Below, in pieces: positions 27,294 to 35,535 of a stretch of 64,000 bases of DNA. The stretch's first letter is position 1, and every line of letters starts with the position of its first letter. Under the pieces are notes generated by a model. It was not told the DNA's origin, did no database searches, and was given only the letters and a program-made list of their open reading frames with translations. This stretch comes from Pseudorhodobacter wandonensis (lineage in GTDB: Bacteria; Pseudomonadota; Alphaproteobacteria; Rhodobacterales; Rhodobacteraceae), in the NCBI RefSeq assembly GCF_001202035.1, contig NZ_LGHT01000042.1, forward strand, positions 1 to 64,000, in the 5' to 3' direction. The position numbers were made by a program, and so were the translations under genes.

Positions 27294-27635
27294 TTGAACT
27301 GGAAAGACAAGAATGCCGCAATGCGCGACCAATTGCGCGTGATGAACCGCGCCATTCCCGATGTTGCCAAAGGCTTTGGTGCCTTGTCCAAGGCGGCCAA
27401 AGAGGCCAAGGTTCTGGACATCAAAACGCTTGAGTTTGTCGCCCTTGGGATTGCGATCGCAGATCGCTGCGAGGCTTGCATCGGGTTCCACGTTGAGGCA
27501 CTGGCCAAAGCGGGCGGCACGCGAGAAGAGTTGGGCGATGTTCTGGGCATGGCGGTGCAAATGGGCGGCGGCCCGTCGCTCATGTATGCGGCAAAAGCGA
27601 TGGCCGCTTGGGATGATCTTGCCACGGAAAGCTAA
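27294..27635 (+). CDS. Carboxymuconolactone decarboxylase/AhpD-family protein
   Basis: 113 residues. It starts with TTG at 27294 because AGGAG is perfectly spaced before it; an ATG at 27318 lacks one. The AhpD redox motif C59-E-A-C62-IGF-H66 is intact (CxxCxxxH), so it is likely a small thiol peroxidase-type or peroxidase-reducing protein rather than a decarboxylase. The second half (ALAKAGGTREELGDVLGMA) matches the helical core of the family. A perfect FNR-type site lies upstream, suggesting oxygen-responsive control. Confidence 0.88.
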   Translation: MNWKDKNAAMRDQLRVMNRAIPDVAKGFGALSKAAKEAKVLDIKTLEFVALGIAIADRCEACIGFHVEALAKAGGTREELGDVLGMAVQMGGGPSLMYAAKAMAAWDDLATES

Positions 27636-27733
27636 GCCGCGGCTGGTTTTCGCCAGATCAAAGCGGGCCTGAACTGAGTGGGTGACATTCGAGGAACCGG
27701 CTGGCACATTGGCAGAGGGTTCCTATATTCGGG

Positions 27734-28543
27734 GTGGGCAAAACACTGCGGTTATCAGTTAGCTTGATCGTGCTGGCCCTGTTTTTGACAGGCTGCAGCA
27801 GAGGGCAAGACAAGCAGCGTGAACGCGGTGCGGAAATGCCTGCGCCCGTGATGAGTGCGCCGAATTTTGGCGATGCTGACCCGCATGAATGGGACGGGCG
27901 CGGCCCGCGGAATTATCCGGTTCATGGGATCGATGCCTCGCGCTGGCAGGCCGAGATTGACTGGCAAACCGCGCGTGCGAATGGCGTCTCGTTTGCGTTT
28001 TTTAAGGCCACCGAGGGCGGGGATGTGGTTGATCCGGCATTCGCGGCGTATTGGAAATCGGCGGGCCAGGCTGGTGTGCCACGCGGGGCCTATCATTATT
28101 ACTATTTCTGCCGCCCCGCGCTTGAGCAGGCCCGCTGGTTTATTCGAAACGTGCCGCGCAGTTCGGGTGCCCTGCCCCCGGTTCTGGATATGGAATGGAA
28201 CGCCCATTCCCCGACCTGTACAAAAAGACCCGATGCAGGGCATGTGCGGGCCGAGGCCAGGATATTCCTAGATGCGCTGGAAAGGCATTACGGGCAGCGG
28301 CCGATTATCTATACCACGGTTGATTTTTTCGCTGACAATCAGATGGGCCGGATGGCCGGGTATGAGTTTTGGCTGAGGTCGGTGGCGGGGCATCCTTCGA
28401 CGGTTTATCCGGGGCATGGCTGGGTTTTCTGGCAATATTCTGGCACGGGGCTGGTGCCGGGGATTTCCGGAAAAGTGGACGTGAATGCCTTTACGGGGTC
28501 GCGGGCAGAGTGGCAAAAATGGGTGGCACGGCGGGTGCATTAG
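27734..28543 (+). CDS. GH25-family lysozyme-like lipoprotein
   Basis: 269 residues from GTG at 27734. An N-terminal lipoprotein signal ends in the lipobox LTGC (C21), so the protein should be anchored to a membrane. The glycoside hydrolase 25 domain starts at VHGIDASRWQAEIDW, with the catalytic acidic pair in LDMEWN and DAS; KATEGGDVVDPAF and GAYHYYYFCRP are further family blocks. The C-terminal WQYSGTGLVPGISGKVDVNAF completes the barrel. GH25 enzymes cut the MurNAc-GlcNAc bond of peptidoglycan, so a cell-wall remodelling role is likely. Confidence 0.88.
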   Translation: MGKTLRLSVSLIVLALFLTGCSRGQDKQRERGAEMPAPVMSAPNFGDADPHEWDGRGPRNYPVHGIDASRWQAEIDWQTARANGVSFAFFKATEGGDVVDPAFAAYWKSAGQAGVPRGAYHYYYFCRPALEQARWFIRNVPRSSGALPPVLDMEWNAHSPTCTKRPDAGHVRAEARIFLDALERHYGQRPIIYTTVDFFADNQMGRMAGYEFWLRSVAGHPSTVYPGHGWVFWQYSGTGLVPGISGKVDVNAFTGSRAEWQKWVARRVH

Positions 28544-29050
28544 GCTGCGTGACCGCGCGCGGACATGTTTATATCTTTTTGATATTGCTGTGAATTTGTG
28601 TTTCTGTTTACCTGAAATTAACCTTTGGGACGCAGGGGTGGCGGGGTAAAACCCCGCCCTACGGTTGCTGATGGCAAGCTGAGGCATCTGCGGGGTTGGA
28701 TTAAAACTGAATGAGGTTCGGCTGGTCGAATTGCCAATGAACAAAGCGGCCTTTGGCCATCGGCTGACCGATGGTATCTTTGGATTGGTCACTAAATGAA
28801 ACGACCGGTCGCGCAAAGGGCCTTGACGCAAAACGCGCCATTTATTACCGTCTGCTTATCAAAGATGATTTAGGTTATCTTGATCAAGCCAGAGGCTGAT
28901 CAGACTTGAAGGTTCATCCATCAGGTTTTGGTGTCCGGTTTGCGGAACCACGAAAATCGGGTCTCGCGCGAGCAAAAGCTTCTTACCGGGGAGCGTCCTG
29001 CAGGACGCCGCGCATTCGCTTCTTATGAAGTTGAATGAAGGAGATGTTCC
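28544..29050. other. 507-nt intergenic stretch with three dyads
   Basis: No gene is supported. A GC hairpin GGCGGGGT-AAA-ACCCCGCC (28640-28658) resembles a Rhodobacteraceae repeat and may end the GH25 transcript. An imperfect dyad around TGATCAAGCC/GGCTGATCA spans 28881-28902. A perfect 16-nt palindrome GCGTCCTGCAGGACGC (28993-29008) lies 42 nt before the HNH gene. Confidence 0.45.
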
Positions 29051-29389
29051 GTGGGAACACTTAGATCTATACGTATGAAGAAGATGCGCGCACAGCGAGG
29101 GCGCTGCTATTATTGCGATTTGCCGATGTGGGATGAAGCCGCCGCCAAAATTTCAAGTAAGCACAATAAGTTTCAAGCGAAATTGAAAGCCCTGCGCTGC
29201 ACTGCTGAGCATCTTCACCCTCGTTCTGAAGGGGGAGGAAATACGGCAGGAAATATTGTTGCAGCCTGTTTCTATTGCAATACGCGCCGTCACAGGCGGA
29301 AATGTCCACTCTCGCCCGAAGCCCACAGGGAACATGTGCGTCAACGAATGGCGTCAGGTAGATGGCTGGCGGCGCAATTTGCAACATAG
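29051..29389 (+). CDS. HNH endonuclease domain protein
   Basis: 112 residues. The GTG start at 29051 is chosen because AAGGAG is spaced 8 nt before it. The structural zinc knuckles are C19-YY-C22 and C73-FY-C76. Between them AEHLHPRSEGGGN supplies the HNH catalytic histidines (about H54 and H56), and N68 precedes the second knuckle. All core residues seem present, so it may be an active nuclease. The whole protein is one HNH module with no other domain, so the target is unknown. A 16-nt palindrome lies just upstream. Confidence 0.82.
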   Translation: MGTLRSIRMKKMRAQRGRCYYCDLPMWDEAAAKISSKHNKFQAKLKALRCTAEHLHPRSEGGGNTAGNIVAACFYCNTRRHRRKCPLSPEAHREHVRQRMASGRWLAAQFAT

Positions 29390-29516
29390 TCTGCATGAGC
29401 AGAATGCTGCCGTCGATCAGCTCGTCGAAACTTGCTGCGTGACACTCACGCCATAGGAAATTCGTCACTTTGAGTTCAAACCTACGTGCAACCACCCGCA
29501 CACCCGAACAAAGCAA

Positions 29517-29545
29517 AAGGCCCCGTCACATACGTGCGGGGCCTT
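29517..29545. terminator. Bidirectional terminator between HNH gene and dehydrogenase
   Basis: AAGGCCCCG (29517-29525) pairs with CGGGGCCTT (29537-29545), with an inner CAC/GTG step around ATAC. The plus strand continues GGTTTTTG and the minus strand TTTTG. It lies 17 nt past the stop of the minus-strand dehydrogenase gene. Confidence 0.8.
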
Positions 29546-29561
29546 GGTTTTTGTGTGGTGG

Positions 29562-32060
29562 TTATCCGTTGATGCGGATGCGTTCGTTGCTTGGGTCGAA
29601 GGGGCTGTCTTCGACCACCACGGCATCCCATTCTTTTAGCAACATTTTCACCTTTAGTTTGGTGCCGACTGCGGCCAGTTCGGGGGTGACGTAGCCCATG
29701 CCGATTTGCTTGTTGAACGCGACCGACCAGCCGCCCGAGGTGAGGCGGCCTACTTTTTTGCCGTTCACAAAGATCGCCTCTTTGCCCCATGGGTCGGTGT
29801 CATCCGGCCCGTCGATCAGCACGGTGACACATTTGGCGCGGATACCGGTGTCGATCATGGCTTGCTTGCCCTGAAAATCTTTGGACAGGTCGATAAAGCG
29901 GTCCAGCCCTGCCTCCATCGGGGTCGCGTCGCGGCCCAGTTCGGTGCCGAAAGCGCGGTAGGATTTTTCCTGACGCAGCCAGTTTTGCGCGCGGGCGCCG
30001 ACTAGTTTCATGCCGTGCTTTGCGCCGGCTTTCAGCAGCAAATCCCAAAGATAGCGGTTCATTTCAATCGGGTGGTGGAGTTCCCAGCCGAGCTCGCCCG
30101 TATAGGCCACGCGAATGGCATTAACGGGGCACATGCCCAGTTCCAGCTTGCGGGCGGTCAGCCATGGAAAGCGCTTGTTGGACAGCACGGTATCGGCGTC
30201 GGCATCCTTGACGATTTCGCGCAGGATTTTGCGGGCATTGGGGCCTGCAAGGGCAAAGACGCCCCATTGGGTCGTGACATCGTTGATTTCAACATGCGCG
30301 CCACCGGCGGCGATGAAATCCTCGGCCGATTTGCGCATATAATCGGCGTCATAGGCCGTCCATGCACCGGCCGAGACGAGGTAGTAGTCGTTTTCGCCGT
30401 TGCGCACGATGGTGTATTCGGTGCGCGTGGTGCCAGTGGGCGTCAGCGCATAGGTCAGGTTGATGCGGCCGATGCTGGGCAGTTTGTTGCAGGTGAACCA
30501 GTCGAGGAAGGCCGTGGCCCCTGCCCCGCGCACGGTGTGCTTGGTAAAGGCGGAGGCGTCGATAAGACCCGCGGTTTCGCGCAGGGCCTCGGCCTCGGCG
30601 CGGGCATATTGCCACCATTCACCACGGCGGAAGCTGCGGGAATTATGGTCAAAATCGGCAGCGGCGTTGAGCGGGCCGTAGTAGTTCGGGCGTTCCCAGC
30701 CGTTGACCTGGCCCATTTGCGCGCCCAACGCGATTTGCTTGTCATAGACCGGAGTGGTGCGCAGGGGGCGGCAGGCTTCGCGTTCCTCATCAGGGTGGTG
30801 GAGGATAAAGACGTGGTCGTAGCACTCTTCATTCTTGCGGGCGGCATATTCGGTGGTCATCCACGAGCCGTAGCGGCGCGGGTCAAGGCTGGCCATGTCG
30901 ATTTCAGCCTCGCCCTGCGTCATCATCTGGGCAAGGTAATAGCCGGTGCCGCCAGCGGCGGTGATGCCAAAGCTGAAACCTTCGGCGATCCACATATTGC
31001 GCAGGCCGGGAACAGGGCCGACCAGCGGGTTGCCATCGGGGGTATAGCAGATCGGGCCGTTAAAATCGTCTTTCAAACCAACGGTTTCCGAGGATGGCAG
31101 GCGGTGCAGCATCGACATGTACTCGGCCTCAATCCGGTCCAGATCAAGCGGGAACAGATCGGCGCGGAAGCTGTCTGGCACGGCATATTCAAACCGCGCA
31201 GGCGCGCCTTTTTCATAGGGGCCGAGGATCCAGCCGCCGCGTTCTTCGCGCACATACCATTTGGCATCGGCATCGCGCAGAACAGGGTGCTCGGGGTTGT
31301 TTTTGCGGTATTCGACCAGCATCGGGTCGGGCTCGGTCACGATGAACTGGTGTTCAACCGGAATGGCGGGAATTTTGACGCCCAAAAGGCGCGCGGTGCG
31401 TTGGGCGTGGTTGCCTGTAGCGGTGACAACATGCTCGGCATGGATTTCAAAGGTTCCCTCCGAGGCCACAAGGTTGCCGCCCTTATCAACCATGCGGGTG
31501 CAAGACACGATCCATTCCGACCCTGTCCAGCGGTAGCCATCGACCTGAATTTTACGCTCAATCGTAGCACCGTGCTGGCGGGCGCCTTTGGCCATCGCTT
31601 GGGTAACATCGGCGGGGTTGATATAGCCGTCTTGCGGGTGGAACAGCGCGCCGACCAGATCATCGGTGCGCAGCAAGGGCCAGCGGTCTTTCATTTGCTG
31701 GGGCGTCATGAACTCGTGGTAAACATCTGCCGATTCCGCCACGGCGGAATAGAGCATGTATTCATCCATCCGCGCCTGCGTTTGGGCCATGCGCAGGTTG
31801 CCGACGACCGCGAAACCCGCGTTCAGACCGGTCTCGGCCTCAAGCGATTTATAGAAATCGACCGAGTATTTGTGGATATGCGTGGTGGCATAGCCCATAT
31901 TGAACAGGGGCAAAAGGCCCGCTGCGTGCCAGGTAGAGCCCGAGGTCAGCTCATCACGTTCGACCAGCATCGTATCCCAGCCGGCCTTGGCCAGATGATA
32001 GGCGATACCGTTGCCCACGGCACCACCGCCGACGACCAAAGCTTTGACATGGGTTTTCAT
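29562..32060 (-). CDS. Dimethylglycine/sarcosine dehydrogenase-type FAD-GcvT fusion protein
   Basis: 832 residues from ATG at 32060 (AGGGAG lies 9 nt upstream). The N-terminal DAO domain carries VVGGGAVGNGIAYHLAKAG and STWHAAGLLPL, where the histidine matches the covalent FAD site of dimethylglycine dehydrogenase. A middle FAO_M-type segment precedes a C-terminal GcvT/aminomethyltransferase fold with LAGPNARKILREI, AYTGELGWELHHP and GWSVAFNKQIGMGYV. The family demethylates N-methyl amines and passes the C1 unit to tetrahydrofolate. Substrate (dimethylglycine, sarcosine or a relative) is not determined. It is monocistronic with a strong terminator. Confidence 0.87.
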   Translation of the reverse strand: MKTHVKALVVGGGAVGNGIAYHLAKAGWDTMLVERDELTSGSTWHAAGLLPLFNMGYATTHIHKYSVDFYKSLEAETGLNAGFAVVGNLRMAQTQARMDEYMLYSAVAESADVYHEFMTPQQMKDRWPLLRTDDLVGALFHPQDGYINPADVTQAMAKGARQHGATIERKIQVDGYRWTGSEWIVSCTRMVDKGGNLVASEGTFEIHAEHVVTATGNHAQRTARLLGVKIPAIPVEHQFIVTEPDPMLVEYRKNNPEHPVLRDADAKWYVREERGGWILGPYEKGAPARFEYAVPDSFRADLFPLDLDRIEAEYMSMLHRLPSSETVGLKDDFNGPICYTPDGNPLVGPVPGLRNMWIAEGFSFGITAAGGTGYYLAQMMTQGEAEIDMASLDPRRYGSWMTTEYAARKNEECYDHVFILHHPDEEREACRPLRTTPVYDKQIALGAQMGQVNGWERPNYYGPLNAAADFDHNSRSFRRGEWWQYARAEAEALRETAGLIDASAFTKHTVRGAGATAFLDWFTCNKLPSIGRINLTYALTPTGTTRTEYTIVRNGENDYYLVSAGAWTAYDADYMRKSAEDFIAAGGAHVEINDVTTQWGVFALAGPNARKILREIVKDADADTVLSNKRFPWLTARKLELGMCPVNAIRVAYTGELGWELHHPIEMNRYLWDLLLKAGAKHGMKLVGARAQNWLRQEKSYRAFGTELGRDATPMEAGLDRFIDLSKDFQGKQAMIDTGIRAKCVTVLIDGPDDTDPWGKEAIFVNGKKVGRLTSGGWSVAFNKQIGMGYVTPELAAVGTKLKVKMLLKEWDAVVVEDSPFDPSNERIRING

Positions 32061-32447
32061 ATGGCGACTCCCTAGCGCGATTTTGCCCATACATGCCCGA
32101 TTGTGCGGCGCGCGGGCAATATGGCCCGACGTTTGACAGATAAAAACGACATTGGGCATGGGGGCATGGCGATTGTTTGGCTGCCGTTTACGCTTTGCCA
32201 ACTGTTTCGCTGTAACGATGGGGTATGTTTGGGCGGATTTGCCAAAACGGGAAAGGGGATTTGGATGGAAATTGCTGCATGTCTGGCCCTTGTTGCCGGC
32301 ATTACGATGCTGCTGTTTTTTGCCGAAAGAGGCTATCATCACCGGCAACGCGCGGGGCCTGCAACCGTGGCGTTTATCGCACCTTGGTCTTGGTTGGCGG
32401 GGTTTCGGCGCGTTCTAGGGTCGGGGTGACTTTGTTGACAGGATTTC

Positions 32448-32470
32448 AGGTATTTGGACCAAGATGAAAT
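32448..32470 (+). repeat. Dispersed repeat, tail-only copy 6
   Basis: GGTATTTGGACCAAGATGAA at 32449-32468, identical to the tails at 19036 and 22699, sits just downstream of the znuB stop. The palindromic part is absent. Confidence 0.75.
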
Positions 32471-32476
32471 GGGAAG

Positions 32477-33268
32477 TCAGCGCGTTTTCAACGGCGATAT
32501 GACGGTTGACAGGATGAAGGCAAGGGCTGCAACCGCGATGATCGAGGGGCCTGCCGGCGTATCAAATTGCAAGGAAAGTTGCAGACCTGCAAGGACGGAT
32601 GCGCCCCCGATAAGCACCGCGAGAATGGCCATGGTTTCGGGGCTGCGCGACAGGCTTCGCGCGGTGGCAGCGGGAATGATCAGCATCGCCGAAATCAGCA
32701 AAGCGCCGACAATTTTAAGGGCGACCGCGACGACGATCGCAAGGGCGATGGTCAGCGCAAGCCGCTCTCGGTCGGGGTTGAGGCCCGAAGCATGGGCGAG
32801 GCTTTCGCTGAGGGTGGCAGTGAGGAGCGCCTGCCAGCGCCACAAAAGCAAAGCGAGTATGGCACCTGCCCCACCCCAAACGAAAGCAAGGTCTTGTTTT
32901 GACACGGCAAGAATGTCGCCAAACAGCAGCCCCGACATATCGGCCCGCACCCCCGGCACAAAGCTGATGGCGACAAGGCCAAAGGCGAGAGCGGAATGCG
33001 CAAGCACGCCCAAGGTGGTATCGACCGCCCATCCTTTGGCGGCCAGAGCGGACACGGTCAGTGCCATGGCAAGTGCAACCAGCATCGTGCCAAGCGCGAT
33101 CGGTAGCGACAGCGCAAGCGCCAAAGCCACGCCCAATATGGCCGCATGGCTGGTCGCATCGCCAAAATACGCCATGCGCCGCCAGACAACAAAGGCGCCA
33201 AGTGGGCCGGTGGCAACGGCCAAACCTATGCCTGCGACGGCGGCGCGCAGCAAGAAATCGTCAAACAT
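32477..33268 (-). CDS. znuB: Zinc ABC transporter permease
   Basis: 263 residues from ATG at 33268 (MFDDFLLRAAVAGI). Multi-helix membrane protein of the ABC-3 family, with characteristic FVVWRRMAYFGDATSHAAILG and GALLISAMLIIPAATARSLS. It imports Zn2+ with ZnuC and ZnuA. The start overlaps the znuC stop by 8 nt, so it is co-translated. Confidence 0.93.
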   Translation of the reverse strand: MFDDFLLRAAVAGIGLAVATGPLGAFVVWRRMAYFGDATSHAAILGVALALALSLPIALGTMLVALAMALTVSALAAKGWAVDTTLGVLAHSALAFGLVAISFVPGVRADMSGLLFGDILAVSKQDLAFVWGGAGAILALLLWRWQALLTATLSESLAHASGLNPDRERLALTIALAIVVAVALKIVGALLISAMLIIPAATARSLSRSPETMAILAVLIGGASVLAGLQLSLQFDTPAGPSIIAVAALAFILSTVISPLKTR

Positions 33269-34058
33269 GGTCTTGGGCTTCTTTCGCGGTAGAATGGCTG
33301 TGGCTGTGGTTGCAATCAGGGCCGTGCTGATGCGGGGTGCCTTGGCCCGGGCCGTGATTATGGTCGTGGTCATGGCGGTAAAGGGCAAGTGCGCCTTGGG
33401 TGCCAAAACCGAACAGCGCGCGGTATTCAGGCGCGTCACGCACCACATCTGGCGCGCCTTGGCAGCAGACATGGCCGTTAAGACAGATCACGCGGTCAGA
33501 CGCTGCCATCACCACATGCAGATCATGGCTGACCAGCAGCACGGCGGCACCGGTTTCACGGCGGACCTCTTCGATCAGCTGGTAAAAGGCGGCCTCGCCC
33601 GGTTGGTCAAGCCCTTGGGTCGGCTCATCCAGAATCAGGATTTCGGGTTGGTTCAGCAAAGCGCGGGCAAGCAGCACGCGTTGCAACTGGCCACCGGACA
33701 GATCGGCAAGTTGCCGGTTTTCGACACCCGCCACGCCGCAACGGGCCAGAACCCGAGTTGCCTGAGCGTCGGTGCAGCGTTGCGGCAGCGACAGAAACCG
33801 CCGCGCCGTCATCGGCATCGGGCGGTCGATATGCAGCCGTTGCGGGACATAACCGATGCGCAGGCCTGTTTTGCGCGTGACAGAGCCCGAAGCCAGAGCT
33901 TGAATGCCCAGAATACTGCGCAGCAGGGTGGATTTGCCCGAACCATTCGGCCCGACAATGGTGACGATTTCGCCCGGCAGAATGGTCATGGTAACGCCGG
34001 ACAGTATGTCCGCCCCGCCCAACCGGACGGTCAGGTCTTTGGTTTCAATCAGATTCAT
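33261..34058 (-). CDS. znuC: Zinc ABC transporter ATP-binding protein
   Basis: 265 residues. Walker A GPNGSGKST, signature LSGGQLQRVLLARALL, Walker B ILILDEPTQGLD and the H-loop VSHDLHVV are all present. The C-terminus is strikingly histidine-rich (HDHDHNH, HQHGPDCNHSHSHS), as in many ZnuC proteins, and may sense or buffer zinc. It overlaps zur by 4 nt (ATGA). Confidence 0.95.
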   Translation of the reverse strand: MNLIETKDLTVRLGGADILSGVTMTILPGEIVTIVGPNGSGKSTLLRSILGIQALASGSVTRKTGLRIGYVPQRLHIDRPMPMTARRFLSLPQRCTDAQATRVLARCGVAGVENRQLADLSGGQLQRVLLARALLNQPEILILDEPTQGLDQPGEAAFYQLIEEVRRETGAAVLLVSHDLHVVMAASDRVICLNGHVCCQGAPDVVRDAPEYRALFGFGTQGALALYRHDHDHNHGPGQGTPHQHGPDCNHSHSHSTAKEAQDHV

Positions 34059-34552
34059 GCGGCGGCCTTGCAGTTCGGGCAGAGGCCCAGCGCCTCAATA
34101 TTTGTACGCTCGACGGTAAAGCCGACAGTCTGGGCAGCAGCCTCAAGCGCGGCGCGGACCGGTTGGGCAGGCGTTTCGGCAAGTGCGTTGCAGCCGCGGC
34201 AGATCAGGAACACCGGGGCGTGGTCGGTTTCAGGGTGCATACAGGCGGCAAAGGCGTTGAGGCGGCGAACCCTATGCGCAAGCCCTTGTTCTACAAGAAA
34301 CTCCAAAGCGCGATAGGCAACGGGCGGCTGCTTGCCAAAGCCCGCTGCGGCAAGCCGTTCCAGCACGTCATAGGCCCCCAGCGCGCGGTGTTCTTGCAGC
34401 AGGATTTGCAGGGTTTGGCGGCGGACCGGCGTAAGGCGCAGTTTGCGCGTGGCCAAGATTTCCTCGGCGCGGGCAAGCCCTGTATCGGCGCAATGGCTGT
34501 GGTCATGCGTATCAAATGCGTTGGTATGCGGCGTCATTTCGGGCCTTGACAT
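34055..34552 (-). CDS. zur: Zinc uptake regulator, Fur family
   Basis: 165 residues. N-terminal histidine-rich tail (HDHSHC), winged-helix region LTPVRRQTLQILLQ and LERLAAAGFGKQPPVAYRALEFLVEQG, then HPETDHAPVFLICRGC and CPNC, the two cysteine pairs that hold structural zinc in Zur proteins. With zinc bound it represses znuA and the zur-znuC-znuB operon. The first operator (34553-34565) directly abuts the zur start codon. Confidence 0.93.
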   Translation of the reverse strand: MSRPEMTPHTNAFDTHDHSHCADTGLARAEEILATRKLRLTPVRRQTLQILLQEHRALGAYDVLERLAAAGFGKQPPVAYRALEFLVEQGLAHRVRRLNAFAACMHPETDHAPVFLICRGCNALAETPAQPVRAALEAAAQTVGFTVERTNIEALGLCPNCKAAA

Positions 34553-34565
34553 GTTATATCATAAC
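34553..34565. promoter_or_regulatory. Zur box 1
   Basis: GTTATATCATAAC, a perfect GTTAT-N3-ATAAC palindrome immediately upstream of the zur ATG. It matches the alphaproteobacterial Zur operator pattern. Confidence 0.85.
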
Positions 34566-34574
34566 GTATTTTAG

Positions 34575-34587
34575 GTTATAAGATAAC
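34575..34587. promoter_or_regulatory. Zur box 2
   Basis: GTTATAAGATAAC, a second perfect GTTAT-N3-ATAAC palindrome, 22 bp from box 1 centre to centre and 42 nt before the znuA ATG. The pair covers the divergent promoter region and lets one regulator shut both directions. Confidence 0.85.
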
Positions 34588-34628
34588 ATATGCTACCCAG
34601 ACCGGTAGCGCAATACAGGAGTTTTCGG

Positions 34629-35534
34629 ATGCGCGGTTTATATGTGGCGGCGGCGGCCTTGGTCTTTGGCCCGGCAGCATGGGCCGAGACCCCCAAGGTG
34701 GTGACGGATTTCGGGCCAGTACACTCTTTGGTCTCAATGGTGATGGGCGATTTGGGGACGCCTGAAATCTTGCTGCCAATGGGTGGGGATGCGCATGATT
34801 TTCAGCTGCGCCCAAGTCAGGCGCGGGATCTGGATTCGGCCGATCTGGTGATCTGGGTCGGGCCAGAAATGACGCCTTGGCTTGGGCGCGCCTTGGAAAG
34901 TCTGGGCAATGGGACCAGCTTGCCGCTGCTGGACGCATCGGAAACCCTGGCGCGGGGGTTTAGCGAAGATGCGGCAGAGCATGATCATGAAAGCCACGAT
35001 CACGGCCATGAAGGCGTTGACCCACATGCGTGGTTAGAGCCGGAAAACGCGCGGATATGGTTGGGGTTGATTGCCGAAGCCTTGGCGCAGGCCGACCCGG
35101 CGCAGGCCGCTGTTTACCGCGCCAATGCCGATGCGGCGCAGGAGCAGGTGACAACGATAGAGGCCGACGTAGCCGCGGTTTTGGCGCCCATTCAGGACAA
35201 GCCTTTTGCCGCCGCGCATGATGCCTATGGCTATTTCGCCGCGCATTTCGGGCTGAACAATCTGGGCAGTTTGCGGATCGGGGATGCAGCACCTTCGGGG
35301 GCGCAGCACTTGGCCGAGTTACAGGCGATGCTGACAGACAAAGGGGCGACCTGCGTTTTCCCCGAGGTTAATCATCAGGATGACGGTGTGCGACAGATGG
35401 CCGAGGCAACGGGTGCAAAGCTGGGCGCAGCCTTGGACCCCGAAGGCAGCGCATTGACGCCCGGCCCTGCGCTCTATGGGGATTTGATGCGCGGGCTGGC
35501 CAAAGATTTGGCCGAATGTTTGGCAGATCAATAG
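34629..35534 (+). CDS. znuA: Zinc ABC transporter periplasmic binding protein
   Basis: 301 residues from ATG at 34629 (AGGAG 8 nt upstream). Sec signal MRGLYVAAAALVFGPAAWA. The cluster A-I solute-binding fold shows DFGPVHSLVSMVMG, GGDAHDFQLRPSQ (zinc histidine), a histidine-rich loop EHDHESHDHGHEG followed by DPHAWLEPENA, and AAHDAYGYFAAHF. It captures Zn2+ for ZnuBC and is transcribed divergently from zur behind two Zur boxes. Confidence 0.95.
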   Translation: MRGLYVAAAALVFGPAAWAETPKVVTDFGPVHSLVSMVMGDLGTPEILLPMGGDAHDFQLRPSQARDLDSADLVIWVGPEMTPWLGRALESLGNGTSLPLLDASETLARGFSEDAAEHDHESHDHGHEGVDPHAWLEPENARIWLGLIAEALAQADPAQAAVYRANADAAQEQVTTIEADVAAVLAPIQDKPFAAAHDAYGYFAAHFGLNNLGSLRIGDAAPSGAQHLAELQAMLTDKGATCVFPEVNHQDDGVRQMAEATGAKLGAALDPEGSALTPGPALYGDLMRGLAKDLAECLADQ

Positions 35535-35535
35535 G

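Noticed and set aside
28861-28902. Second FNR-like site (TTGATCAA region)
   Set aside because: It has no 4-nt spacer between the half-sites, so it does not fit TTGAT-N4-ATCAA.
30015-32075. A 686-codon plus-strand frame opposite the dehydrogenase
   Set aside because: It is a shadow of the GcvT-fusion dehydrogenase, with no recognisable domain and no ribosome site. Long antisense frames are common at this GC content.
32454-34316. A 620-codon plus-strand frame across znuB-znuC-zur
   Set aside because: It crosses three well-defined genes on the opposite strand and has no family features.
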